From: JADJYF01 sp043782755
Lineage (GTDB): Bacteria > Pseudomonadota > Gammaproteobacteria > Ga0077536
Direction of reading: 5' to 3'
DNA length: 16,498 bases
NCBI GenBank assembly: GCA_043782755.1
Contig: JAYWAC010000096.1
Location: 1-16,498, forward strand
Position numbers and translations under genes: made by a program. This document shows positions 6,814-14,968 of the stretch, piece after piece; within the stretch, counting starts at the first letter, position 1, and each line of letters starts with the position of its first letter. The notes beneath the pieces were generated by a model. That model was not told the origin of the DNA and did no database searches. It saw only the letters and a program-made list of their open reading frames with translations.

Positions 6814-8789
6814 GAGGAACAGACCTTAAAATCGTGCGCATCGCGCGGCGGAATGGGAGGCATGACCGTGGTGAGTTTCATGATCGGGCGCTCGAGTCGT
6901 CGCTGATAGATAGCGGCGTAAAACAATGCACGCCGCACGTAACCACGGGTTTCGGTGAAGGGGATGGACTCGATCCAGCGCTCGCTAGGAACGCACTGCG
7001 AGCCCTGCCACTGCCGCACGCGACCTGGTCCAGCATTATACGCCGCCGCCGCCATCGCGAAGTTGCCGTCATAGCGCGCCAACATCTGGCTCAGATAGAC
7101 CGTGCCTATGGCGATATTGGTGCTCGCTTCAAGCAAGGCCTTGGGACTGTCGAGCCGCAGGCCAGCGCTGCGCGCGGTTTCGCGCGCGGTCTCGGGCATG
7201 AGTTGCATAAGACCCAGCGCGCCGACTGGCGAGCGCGCGGCCGGATTAAAGGCGCTCTCGGCGCGGATGATGGCCATCACCCGCGCCGGATCCAGTGCAT
7301 GACGCGCAGCGTGTGTGCGCGCGAGTTCGGTATATAAGAGCGGAAAGCGCAGCGTCAGATCGTCATAGGCATTGGCCAGGCCCAGCACGAAGATCGCGCG
7401 GTCCGGTCGTCCCCATTCACTGGCCAGCACCGCCGCCACCTCGAGTTCGCGGGGCGACAGCCGCTTCATTTCGAAACTCCATTCCCGTGCGGCGTGCTGA
7501 GACAGGGCCATGCGATCGAATTCCCTTGCGCGCTGTAGGCCGGCACGTGCGGCGAGGGCGTCCATCTCGGTGCTGGTCGCCCCTATCGGCGCTTCGCGGA
7601 ATTGGTAGGTCTGGCCGAGGCGATCGGCCGCCAGGAAGCCGTAGTAGTCGCGTTCGGCGGCGAGTTCGCGCAGCAGACTGTCCGCTTCTTCCTGGCGTCC
7701 GATTTCACCGAGTGCGCGAGCGCGCCAGTAGTGCCATCGCAGTGTCTCGTCGGGGATCTGGGGCGCGAGTTCGGTCCAGCGCGCGAGTTCCCGCCAGGCT
7801 TCGGCGGCGATGCCTTCGCGCAGTTGATAGCGCTGCACGTCGACATCGACCGCCGTGGCGGGCACGGCATCGAGGAGCGCGATGCGCGCGATGTGATTAC
7901 TCGCGGCTGCCGCCAGAGCGATGACTCGAGCGGCGCGCGCCTGCTCGTCTGCGCTGAACGACAGTCGACTCGCGAGCGTCTGCCAGGCGGTGCGTGCGTC
8001 ATCGACGTCCTGTCGTGCGAGTCGCGCCAGGGCGTAGAGCGCAATACGATGGCCATCGGCGCTGTCCTCAAGATCGGGTGTGCGCAGCAACGCTTGCGGT
8101 GTTGCCACTGCCCGCAGCCACAGCGCGAACAGATCGCGATAGCGCGCGGCACTGAAATGGTTCGCCACCGCCCGCGCGATACTCACATCGCCGTTGTCCA
8201 TCGCGTCCGCGACACGCGCCCACAGCTGCGCGTCGTTGAGACCACCGCTGGCATAGAGTTGGGCAAAGGGCTGATCGCACGCGGTGTCGCTTCCACCGCC
8301 AGCTTGCCAGCGCCTCTGAATATCGGGCAGGACAGTGCTCGTCTGCTCGTTGTCGAGACGTGCGGTGAGTTGTTGGCATTGCAGGGCGACGTCGTCCTGC
8401 GGACGATAGGCTTGCAAAAACGCTGACCAGCGCGCCTTGCGCGCGAGTTCGCGCAGCCAAGCGGTGCGTAAATGCTCACCGAGATAGTCGTCTTCGTGTC
8501 GCCGCAGGAAATCTATCATCTGCGCGTCGGACACCTCCGCGAGACGGTGCCGTAGGTCTTCGTAGTCCAGGTAGGCGCGCAGAGGGTAGTCACCGAGGGT
8601 CGCAGTCAGGCGGCGGGCCTGCACGAAATCGCCCTGGCTTTGCGCTCGACGCGCGCGCGTGAAAGTGTCGCGTTGCGCGGCGATGTCCGCGCTGGCGGCG
8701 CTAGCCGTCGCGAGCAGCAGTGCGAGCAGCACGAACCACAAGGGCCGGGACCGGAAACGGGCGCGGGTCAAGCCGCTGTATGACTTCAT
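6810..8789 (-). CDS. slt: Soluble lytic murein transglycosylase (Slt70 family)
   Basis: This periplasmic enzyme cleaves the MurNAc-GlcNAc bond of peptidoglycan, forming 1,6-anhydro ends. The 659-residue product is close to the length of E. coli Slt70. Residues 1 to about 34 are a signal peptide with a basic start (five Arg/Lys residues) and a long Leu/Ala core. A long alpha-helical superhelix of about 450 residues follows. The C-terminal lysozyme-like domain has the catalytic Glu511 in RAESAFNP, then SPVGALGLMQLMPETA and AYNAGPGRV. The frame is open further upstream to 9113, but the signal peptide sets the start at the ATG at 8789; no strong ribosome binding site is visible. The 165-base region between it and the divergent nitroreductase gene must hold promoters for both. 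The gene heads the slt / NDUFA9-like / cca set. Confidence 0.95.
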   Translation of the reverse strand: MKSYSGLTRARFRSRPLWFVLLALLLATASAASADIAAQRDTFTRARRAQSQGDFVQARRLTATLGDYPLRAYLDYEDLRHRLAEVSDAQMIDFLRRHEDDYLGEHLRTAWLRELARKARWSAFLQAYRPQDDVALQCQQLTARLDNEQTSTVLPDIQRRWQAGGGSDTACDQPFAQLYASGGLNDAQLWARVADAMDNGDVSIARAVANHFSAARYRDLFALWLRAVATPQALLRTPDLEDSADGHRIALYALARLARQDVDDARTAWQTLASRLSFSADEQARAARVIALAAAASNHIARIALLDAVPATAVDVDVQRYQLREGIAAEAWRELARWTELAPQIPDETLRWHYWRARALGEIGRQEEADSLLRELAAERDYYGFLAADRLGQTYQFREAPIGATSTEMDALAARAGLQRAREFDRMALSQHAAREWSFEMKRLSPRELEVAAVLASEWGRPDRAIFVLGLANAYDDLTLRFPLLYTELARTHAARHALDPARVMAIIRAESAFNPAARSPVGALGLMQLMPETARETARSAGLRLDSPKALLEASTNIAIGTVYLSQMLARYDGNFAMAAAAYNAGPGRVRQWQGSQCVPSERWIESIPFTETRGYVRRALFYAAIYQRRLERPIMKLTTVMPPIPPRDAHDFKVCSS

Positions 8790-8940
8790 CGACGATGCGG
8801 AGGCGTTAACATATCCATTCGAATTGCATCGTGTGTCGCGACGCGCGATGTCGGATTCTAACCTGAAGGTGGGGCGGGCCATGCTCGACGCATGCCACGA
8901 CGCGCCGCGCAGCTTTGCCTTGATCAACCACCGCTGATAA

Positions 8941-8945
8941 AAGGA
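8941..8945 (+). promoter_or_regulatory. Ribosome binding site for the nitroreductase-family gene
   Basis: AAGGA lies 9 bases before the ATG at 8955. This selects 8955 over the upstream in-frame ATG at 8892, whose extension has no resemblance to the family. Confidence 0.65.
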
Positions 8946-8954
8946 ACCGCACCG

Positions 8955-9539
8955 ATGAACGACAGGATGCCAGCGAATTCCGTGCTGCACAGTGACGCCG
9001 TGGCGGCGCTGCTGCGCGCGCGCCGCACCACCCATGATTTCTTGCCTGATCGTATTGCCGATGACGTGGTGGAACGCGCCATTGAAGTGGCGTGCTGGGC
9101 GCCCAATCACCACCGCACCGAGCCGTGGCGTTTCTACCTACTCGGTGCGCTGGCGCGTAAGCAACTCATCGATCGCAATACCGATCTGGTACGCGCCGAA
9201 AAAGGTGACCGTGCCGCCGAGATTAAACGGCAACGCTGGCTGCAAGTGCCGGGCTGGTTGTTGATGACTTGCCTGCACAGCGACGATGCGCAACGCGAAC
9301 GCGAAGACTATGCGGCCTGTTGCTGCGCGGCGCAGAACATGATGTTGACCTTGTGGGCCGATGGTATCGGCTGCAAGTGGACGACTGGCGCCATCACCCG
9401 TGACTCCGAACTGTTCCACCGGCTCGGCCTGCACGCGGCGCGCGAATTCGTGGTCGGCCTGTTCTGGTACGGCAAGCCGGCGACGCTGGTCGAGCAACAG
9501 CGCCGGCCGTTGGCCCAGGTCTTGGCGCGCATCGAATAA
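8955..9539 (+). CDS. Nitroreductase-family flavoprotein
   Basis: This is a predicted FMN-dependent NAD(P)H oxidoreductase of 194 residues, most like the small YdjA-type branch. The start shows the family pattern RARRTTHDF (residues 21-29), where the arginines normally hold the FMN phosphate. It is followed by CWAPNHHRTEPWRF (47-60), a flavin-site block. Further on are GIGCKWTTGA and the closing VVGLFWYGKP strand. The physiological substrate of this branch is unknown. The protein has a run of three cysteines (residues about 117-119), which is unusual but not a recognised metal motif. YjbQ follows 12 bases downstream on the same strand, so the two genes are probably co-transcribed. The gene is divergent from slt. 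No signal peptide is seen, so it is cytosolic. Confidence 0.87.
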   Translation: MNDRMPANSVLHSDAVAALLRARRTTHDFLPDRIADDVVERAIEVACWAPNHHRTEPWRFYLLGALARKQLIDRNTDLVRAEKGDRAAEIKRQRWLQVPGWLLMTCLHSDDAQREREDYAACCCAAQNMMLTLWADGIGCKWTTGAITRDSELFHRLGLHAAREFVVGLFWYGKPATLVEQQRRPLAQVLARIE

Positions 9540-9551
9540 AGGGCGCTGAGC

Positions 9552-9968
9552 GTGGTCGTGACGCGGCAATTGACGGTCATCACGCGCGGCCGCAGCTTCG
9601 TCGAATTGACCGTCCGCTTGAACGACCTGGTGCGTGACAGCGGCCTGCGGATCGGTTTATGCGCGTTATGGATTCGACACACCAGTGCTTCGCTATTGGT
9701 GTGCGAAAACGCCGACCCGGAAGTGTTACGGGATCTTGAGCGTTATATGCAGCGACTGGTGCCCGACGGCGACCCGCTGTTCCGTCACGTCGATGAGGGT
9801 GATGACGATATGCCGGCCCATGTGCGCTCGGTGCTGACCCATACCGATATCAATCTGCCGGTGCGCGACGGACGGCTCGCACTCGGCAGCTGGCAGGGGG
9901 TGTTGTTGTGGGAGCATCGCGTGCGCGGCCACCAGCGCCGCGTCGATGTGACTCTCCTCGGCGAGTGA
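9552..9968 (+). CDS. yjbQ: YjbQ family protein (UPF0047)
   Basis: This 138-residue protein belongs to the small conserved family that includes E. coli YjbQ, often annotated 'secondary thiamine-phosphate synthase enzyme' because members can rescue thiamine-phosphate synthase mutants. The native role is unsettled. The family hallmarks are all present: IRHTSASLLVCENADP (His43 onward), DDMPAHVRSVL (residues 85-95, His90), GRLALGSWQGVLLWEHR (107-123, His122) and a C-terminal LLGE. The conserved histidines suggest a metal or phosphate site. The start is a GTG at 9552, with AAAGGG 8 bases upstream; a GTG at 9558 is an alternative. It follows the nitroreductase gene closely and ends 10 bases from the stop of the convergent hemH, with no convincing terminator in between. 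Confidence 0.93.
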   Translation: MVVTRQLTVITRGRSFVELTVRLNDLVRDSGLRIGLCALWIRHTSASLLVCENADPEVLRDLERYMQRLVPDGDPLFRHVDEGDDDMPAHVRSVLTHTDINLPVRDGRLALGSWQGVLLWEHRVRGHQRRVDVTLLGE

Positions 9969-9978
9969 GCGCGCGAGC

Positions 9979-11076
9979 CTAGCGCGGCGCACCGACAGTG
10001 TGGGCTCTTGTGACGGCCGCTGCGCGGGCCGGCGGATCGTCAGCGACAGCATTGCGCCACAGACCTAAGTGATCCTCGACGATGCCCGTCAGTACATTGA
10101 TATGACCTGGACTATCGTTCAGCGCCGGAATGTAATTCAACGTAAGCCCGCCGGCGGCGCAAAACCGTTCGGCGTTCTGCATGGCGATTTCTTCCAGCGT
10201 CTCCAGACAATCGACGGCAAAGCCTGGGCACAGCACATCCACACGTCGCGTACCGGCCTTGCCCAGCGCACTCAAAGTCATGTCGGTATAGGGTTCCAGC
10301 CAACGGGTCGGCCCGACTCGCGATTGGAAAGTCACCCTGCAAGCCTCGGGTGCAAGTTCCAAAGCGTCGCGTAACAGTCGCGCGGTGGCTTGGCATTGGC
10401 AGAAATAGGGATCGCCGGCCAGGAAGTATTTCTGTGGCAGGCCATGAAAGGACAACAGCAGCTGATCGGGTTGGCCATGCTGTGCCCAGTACTCGCGCAC
10501 CGATGCCGCCAGCGCGCCGATGTACCGCGGGTCGGCGTAGTAGTCGTTGATGAAACGCAGCTCCGGCACCCAGCGCAAGCGCGCGCAATGGGCGAATACC
10601 GCGTCCATCACCGAGGCGGTGGTCGGTGCCGCATATTGTGGATAGAGCGGTAACACCAGAATGCGGCGCGCGCCGCGCGCCAGCAGTTGATCGAGCGCTG
10701 TTGCGATGGACGGTGAGCCATAGCGCATCCCCAGCGCGGTGACGATAGTGTCATCGTCATCGCTTGCGAGTACGGCGCCGAGTTTGTTGGTGAGGCTTTG
10801 CGACAAGGTCAACAAGGGTGAGCCATCGCTCTGCCAGATCTTCGCGTAGGCATGGGCCGAACGACGTGGGCGCAGGTTCAGGATCACGCCGTGCAGTATC
10901 GGCCACCAGAGCAGACGTGGTGTTTCAATCACGCGCGGGTCGCTCAGGAATTCGGCGAGATAGCGACGCACCGCGCTCGCGGTGGGGGCGTCGGGCGTGC
11001 CAAGGTTGCAGACCAGAATACCGAGACGCTGGCGGCGGCCGTGTTCGAAATCCGGCGTGCCGAGGTACTTAGGCAT
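9979..11076 (-). CDS. hemH: Ferrochelatase HemH
   Basis: This enzyme inserts Fe2+ into protoporphyrin IX in the last step of haem synthesis, on the inner face of the cytoplasmic membrane. The 365-residue protein has the usual order: ILVCNLGTPDAP near the N-terminus, YAKIW and GSPL (78-87), LGMRYG, VLPLYPQYAAPTTAS (141-155), and LLSFHGLPQKYF with metal-site His211. The late block CPGFAVDCLETLEEI carries the acidic partner Glu292. About 15 extra residues precede the first conserved strand. No N-terminal signal or C-terminal membrane tail is visible. It follows ybbP on the same strand with a 74-base gap and could be transcribed with it. I saw no iron- or oxygen-responsive operator that I could support. 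Confidence 0.96.
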   Translation of the reverse strand: MPKYLGTPDFEHGRRQRLGILVCNLGTPDAPTASAVRRYLAEFLSDPRVIETPRLLWWPILHGVILNLRPRRSAHAYAKIWQSDGSPLLTLSQSLTNKLGAVLASDDDDTIVTALGMRYGSPSIATALDQLLARGARRILVLPLYPQYAAPTTASVMDAVFAHCARLRWVPELRFINDYYADPRYIGALAASVREYWAQHGQPDQLLLSFHGLPQKYFLAGDPYFCQCQATARLLRDALELAPEACRVTFQSRVGPTRWLEPYTDMTLSALGKAGTRRVDVLCPGFAVDCLETLEEIAMQNAERFCAAGGLTLNYIPALNDSPGHINVLTGIVEDHLGLWRNAVADDPPARAAAVTRAHTVGAPR

Positions 11077-11150
11077 AGGGATAAGTTCTCGCGGGGAAAG
11101 GGCGGGACGCTACACCATGGCGCGCCGCGCTGAAAGACTCGACGTGATCG

Positions 11151-13631
11151 TTATTGCGATTCGCGCAGGCCGTCGGCGACGGGTTCGCGCAGGATTTCCC
11201 TCACCACCCGCAAGCCAATCAGGGCCAGGGCGCCGATCGCGACCGCGATGCCGAATACGGGTATGCGCCAGTCCGGCACATAGGGAATGTCCAACACTTG
11301 ACTCGCGAGCAGGCCAGCAGTCAAGAGCGCGCCGGCGCTCGCCAGTGTGCCTGCGACCACACCGATGGCGATGAACTCGGCCAGCACCGCGCTACGCACG
11401 AAAGGCCGCGAGGCGCCGAGGGTGCGCAACAACACGATGTCTTTGAGACGTTCGCGTTGACTGGCCTGCACCGCTGCCGCGAGCACCAAGCCGCCGGCCG
11501 CCAGGGCGAACATGAACACCCAGGTGAGCGCCTGGGCGACGCGATCCATCACTTGTCTGACCTCCTGCATCAAAGCATCGATGTCGATCACGGTCACGCT
11601 CGGAAAGTGCGCTACCAGTGCCGCCATGAGGCCGCGCTCGGCGCCGTCGAGACGAAAGCTGGTGATATAGGTCGCTGGTGCGGTGGCCAGCAGATCAGGT
11701 GTCGTGACAACGAAGAAATTGACCTGGAAATTCTCCCAGTCGACTTTGCGCAGACTGGTGATGCGGCCGTGCATTTCTCGATCAGCGACAAGGAAGCTCA
11801 AGTCATCGCCCAGCGTCATGCCCAAGGTCTCGGCGATGCCTTGCTCGACCGAGAGTTCGGCCTTAGCGTCGGCCGCCCACCAGCGTCCGGCGACGATGCG
11901 GTTATCCGCTTTGGGTGTCACGGCGGAGGACAGATTGAATTCGCGATCGGCCAGGCGCCGTGCGCGCTCGTCGGTGTAGTTGTCGGGCACCACGGCCGCA
12001 CCATTGATGGCCGTTAGACGGCCACGCACCATCGGGTAGAACTGCGGCGCGAGCTTGGCGTGGGCGGTCAGAAAATCGCGCATCGCGGCGACTTCGTCGC
12101 CTTGGATGTTGATCAGGAATTGATTGGGCGCGTCGGCGGGCAGATGGGCACTCCACTGGCGGAAAAGATCGTTGCGCACCAGCCCGAGCAGCAGGATCAC
12201 GGCCAGCCCCAGACCAATCGCGGTGGTCTGCAACACTGACAGGCGCGCGCGCCGCGCGACGCTGGCGAGGCCAAAGCGCCAACTCATGCGCGTCTGTGTC
12301 CGCACTCGACCCAGCCCGCGCACCAGTCCCCAGCCGGCAGCCGCCAAACCCAACGCCGACGCCAGCATGCCGCCCAAGGCCATCAACACCAAGCGTGGAT
12401 CGCCGCTGTGCCAGGGCGCAATGGCGGCGAAGGCGGCAAGCATGCCGACTATTCGCCACGGACGCGTCTTCGGCAGACCGGCGCGGTCGCGCGACAGGAT
12501 GGCAATCACTGGCAGACGCCCAAGGCGCGCGAGCGCCGGGATCGCGAAACCACACAAGGCGACGACCGCGACCAGCGCGCCATGTAAGAGCGCGAATGGC
12601 GAAGGCGTGGTGGCGGCGTACTCGGCGATGGGCACCAGACGTTGCACCAGCAGTCGTTCGACTAGCAGCGCGATACTGTCGCCCAGCACGGTGGCGGCCA
12701 GCGCGAGGTAGAGCGTCTCGCAACACAACAGCATGACCACCGCGCGTCGCGTGAGGCCAAGCGTTTTCAATATCGCGACCGTGCCTTCATGCATTTCCGC
12801 ATAACTGGCGGCGGCGAGTGCAATGCCAATGGCGGCGAGCATCACGCCAGCGAAAGCGGCGAGACTTAAGAAGCGTTCGGCTTGGTTCAGGGCCGCGCGC
12901 ATCTCGGGTCGCGCACTACGTGGATCCTGCACGGTGTCACCGCGACGCAGTTCCAGCGCGGCGCGGTAACGGCCGATGGTGTCGGCAGGACCGGCGATCA
13001 GTGTGGTGTAACTGACGCGACTGCCGGGCAGGATGAGGGCGGTCGCGGCGAGATCGTCGTAATGCATGAGCGCGCGCGGCGCGATGGAGAATAGATCGCT
13101 ACCGCGATCAGGCTCGAGTACCAGGATGTGTGTGAGTCGCAGGTGCGCGCCGCCGACAGTGAGCGTGTCGCCGATCTGCAATTGAAGCAGGTTCAGGAGC
13201 TTGGCTTCGGCCCATACCTCGCCGCGCGGCGGGCCGTGCGCGACGGTTTGTGGTGTTGCCTCCGCTGCCTCGGCGATCAGCAATTGTCCACGCAGCGGAT
13301 AGGCATCATCGGCGGCCTTGAGCTGTACCAGCTGCAACTGTTCAGCACTGCCGACCACGCTGCGCATGGCTGCCAGCCGCGCATACTTCAGACCGAGTCG
13401 GGTTGCGCTGCTGGTATAAATGTCTGGTGGTGGTGCGCTACTCAAGACCGCCAGATCGCCCGCCAGCAAGGCGCTGGATTGCGCCATCAGTGCATGATCG
13501 ACACGCGTCACCAAGAGATTCACCGAGACCGTGCTCGCGACCGCGATGACGGTCGCGGCCAGCATCACCGTTAGACGACCACTGGCGAGATCGCGACACA
13601 ACAGTCGCCAGGCCAGACGCCCGAGCGCCAC
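11151..13631 (-). CDS. ybbP: ABC transporter permease, YbbP/FtsX type
   Basis: This is an inner-membrane permease of about 826 residues, partner of the ATPase upstream. The topology follows the YbbP pattern. One N-terminal membrane span (residues about 20-43) precedes a periplasmic part with the KAADDAYPLRGQL segment shared with E. coli YbbP. A central group of spans begins at FLSLAAFAGVMLAAIG, with the cytoplasmic coupling motif AILKTLGLTRRAVV. A second periplasmic region follows, and a final FtsX domain has DIVLLRTLGASRPFV. I place the start at the GTG at 13631, giving an N-terminus of family type (MALGRLAWRLLCRDL), 16 bases after the ybbA stop. A TTG at 13655 overlapping that stop is the alternative. 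The frame is open to 13751 but that part overlaps ybbA. The substrate is unknown; lipid or lipoprotein handling is possible by family analogy. Confidence 0.92.
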   Translation of the reverse strand: MALGRLAWRLLCRDLASGRLTVMLAATVIAVASTVSVNLLVTRVDHALMAQSSALLAGDLAVLSSAPPPDIYTSSATRLGLKYARLAAMRSVVGSAEQLQLVQLKAADDAYPLRGQLLIAEAAEATPQTVAHGPPRGEVWAEAKLLNLLQLQIGDTLTVGGAHLRLTHILVLEPDRGSDLFSIAPRALMHYDDLAATALILPGSRVSYTTLIAGPADTIGRYRAALELRRGDTVQDPRSARPEMRAALNQAERFLSLAAFAGVMLAAIGIALAAASYAEMHEGTVAILKTLGLTRRAVVMLLCCETLYLALAATVLGDSIALLVERLLVQRLVPIAEYAATTPSPFALLHGALVAVVALCGFAIPALARLGRLPVIAILSRDRAGLPKTRPWRIVGMLAAFAAIAPWHSGDPRLVLMALGGMLASALGLAAAGWGLVRGLGRVRTQTRMSWRFGLASVARRARLSVLQTTAIGLGLAVILLLGLVRNDLFRQWSAHLPADAPNQFLINIQGDEVAAMRDFLTAHAKLAPQFYPMVRGRLTAINGAAVVPDNYTDERARRLADREFNLSSAVTPKADNRIVAGRWWAADAKAELSVEQGIAETLGMTLGDDLSFLVADREMHGRITSLRKVDWENFQVNFFVVTTPDLLATAPATYITSFRLDGAERGLMAALVAHFPSVTVIDIDALMQEVRQVMDRVAQALTWVFMFALAAGGLVLAAAVQASQRERLKDIVLLRTLGASRPFVRSAVLAEFIAIGVVAGTLASAGALLTAGLLASQVLDIPYVPDWRIPVFGIAVAIGALALIGLRVVREILREPVADGLRESQ

Positions 13632-13647
13632 ACGGCCGGTGCGAGCC

Positions 13648-14352
13648 TCAGACAAGCAGACGCCCGCCGGCCAGCACCAGACAATGTTCGCAACTCGCCG
13701 CGAGCGCCGGATCATGGGTGACGATGACCAGCGTGGTGCCGCATTCCTCATTCAAGCCGAACAGCAGATCGGTGACGGCGGCGGCATTAGCGGCGTCGAG
13801 ATTTCCGGTGGGCTCATCGGCAAACAGGATGGTGGGCGTGGTGCAAAAGGCCCGCGCCAGCGCTACGCGCTGTTGTTCGCCACCCGACAGTTGTCGGGGA
13901 AAATGTGCGAGACGGTCGCTGAGACCGACCCGCGCCAGCATGGCCCTCGCTCGCTCGTGAGCATCGGGCTCGCCTTTCAATTCGAGTGGCAGCATGACGT
14001 TTTCGAGCGCCGAGAAACTGCCGATCAGATGAAAGGCCTGGAACACGAAACCGATATGCGCACGACGCAGTTCGGCGCGCTGATCTTCGTCCAAAGCCGC
14101 GAGCGAGTGGCCGAGCATCTCGATGTCGCCATGGGTGGGAGTGTCGAGCCCGGCCAGCAGGCCGAGCAGGGTGGATTTGCCTGAGCCGGAGACGCCAGTG
14201 ATGGCGACCCGTTCGCGAGCGCCGAGGCTAAAATTGATATCATCAAGTATGCGAATCGCACCCTGCGGACCAATGACCTCCTTGCTTAACCGTCGCGCGC
14301 GTATGACATGGCCGACCGCGTGGTCTGCGGCGCTGGGGCTGGTATTGTTCAT
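13648..14352 (-). CDS. ybbA: ABC transporter ATP-binding protein, YbbA type
   Basis: This 234-residue ATPase belongs to the LolD/MacB-like subfamily. Its motifs are the Walker A GVSGSGKST (residues 53-61), a Q-loop in IGFVFQAFHLIGSFSALENV, the signature LSGGEQQRVALARA, the Walker B ILFADEPTGNLD and a switch His in VIVTHDPA. It energises the YbbP permease encoded 16 bases downstream. The start at 14352 is the only good ATG: the ABC fold already begins near residue 16 (VIRARRLSKEV), so a later start would truncate it. This matters because the divergent tesA gene starts inside this reading frame, at 14273 or 14303. The order tesA (divergent) / ybbA / ybbP is the same as in E. coli. Confidence 0.94.
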   Translation of the reverse strand: MNNTSPSAADHAVGHVIRARRLSKEVIGPQGAIRILDDINFSLGARERVAITGVSGSGKSTLLGLLAGLDTPTHGDIEMLGHSLAALDEDQRAELRRAHIGFVFQAFHLIGSFSALENVMLPLELKGEPDAHERARAMLARVGLSDRLAHFPRQLSGGEQQRVALARAFCTTPTILFADEPTGNLDAANAAAVTDLLFGLNEECGTTLVIVTHDPALAASCEHCLVLAGGRLLV

Positions 14353-14968
14353 GATTTCGCTGGCGGCGTGCCGCGCGGCCGGGAGCGGCGCGGAGCAATC
14401 GATCCTTATCCTCGGTGACAGCCTGAGCGCAGGCTATGGCATTGCATTGCAGGACGCCTGGCCGAGTCTGCTCGCCACACGTCTTGCGCACGAAGGCTAT
14501 CCGTATCGTGTCATCAACGCCAGCATCAGCGGCGAGACCACCTTCGGTGGCGCGCGCCGTCTCGCGGCGCTGCTTACCGAACACGAACCCGCCATCGTGA
14601 TCATGGCCTTGGGCGCCAACGATGGTCTGCGTGGACTGCAACCGGTCGAGGTGCGCAAGAATCTCGACGCCATGATAGGAGCCGTGCTCGCGAATCATGC
14701 TGTCCCGCTTTTGTTACAGGTGCGGATACCACCAAATTACGGCCCGCAATACACTGCCGCCTTCGAGGCCGTCTATGGCGAGTTGTTCGCCCGCGACGGC
14801 GTGGTGGCCGGCCCCTTTCTGCTGGATGGCTTTGCCGCCGACCCCAGCGCATTTCAGGCTGACGGTCTGCATCCCGTGGCAGCCATGGAGCCTCGCATAC
14901 TGACCACCCTGTGGCCGGCTATATCAAGCGCCATGGATGCCGCCAAGCAGAGGAAAATGAATCCGTGA
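14273..14968 (+). CDS. tesA: TesA-type SGNH esterase (acyl-CoA thioesterase I / lysophospholipase L1), probable lipoprotein
   Basis: This is an SGNH-fold hydrolase acting on acyl thioesters, lysophospholipids and esters in the cell envelope. Numbered from the ATG at 14273 (231 residues), the nucleophile is Ser50 in LILGDSLSAGYG, followed by SGETTFGGARR, the GANDGLRG block and DGLHP with catalytic Asp197 and His200. The N-terminus has three arginines, a hydrophobic core and then SLAAC, which fits a lipobox with Cys33, whereas E. coli TesA has a plain signal peptide. A start at 14303 leaves the same lipobox but no positive charge ahead of the core, so I prefer 14273. Neither has a clear ribosome binding site. 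The 5' end overlaps ybbA head to head. The stop overlaps the NUDIX gene start by four bases (GTGA). Confidence 0.92.
   Translation: MTSLLNRRARMTWPTAWSAALGLVLFMISLAACRAAGSGAEQSILILGDSLSAGYGIALQDAWPSLLATRLAHEGYPYRVINASISGETTFGGARRLAALLTEHEPAIVIMALGANDGLRGLQPVEVRKNLDAMIGAVLANHAVPLLLQVRIPPNYGPQYTAAFEAVYGELFARDGVVAGPFLLDGFAADPSAFQADGLHPVAAMEPRILTTLWPAISSAMDAAKQRKMNP
14949..14954 (+). promoter_or_regulatory. Ribosome binding site for the NUDIX gene, inside tesA
   Basis: AGAGGA lies 10 bases before the GTG at 14965. It decides for that GTG over the in-frame ATG at 14911, whose extra 18 residues would come before the zinc ribbon. It sits in the last codons of tesA, so the two genes are probably translationally coupled. 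Confidence 0.7.

Noticed and set aside
7295..8426. Plus-strand open frames opposite slt
   Set aside because: They are antisense to the Slt superhelical domain and read as low-complexity Arg/Ala sequence. High GC with biased third positions explains them.
8915..8943. TTGCCT - 17 bases - TAAAAG as a promoter for the nitroreductase gene
   Set aside because: The implied transcription start would fall at about the ribosome binding site, leaving no leader, and both hexamers match consensus only four of six.
9966..9986. Small GC hairpin between yjbQ and hemH stops
   Set aside because: The stem is about 5 bp of alternating GC without a T-run, common in this genome by chance.
11154..12017. 287-residue plus-strand frame opposite ybbP
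   Set aside because: The opposite strand encodes the C-terminal FtsX domain of the permease with clear motifs; this frame is rich in His, Gln, Gly and Asp and has no recognisable pattern.
13632..13751. N-terminal extension of the YbbP frame into ybbA
   Set aside because: It lies within the ybbA coding sequence and adds residues with no family likeness; the GTG at 13631 gives a typical YbbP N-terminus.
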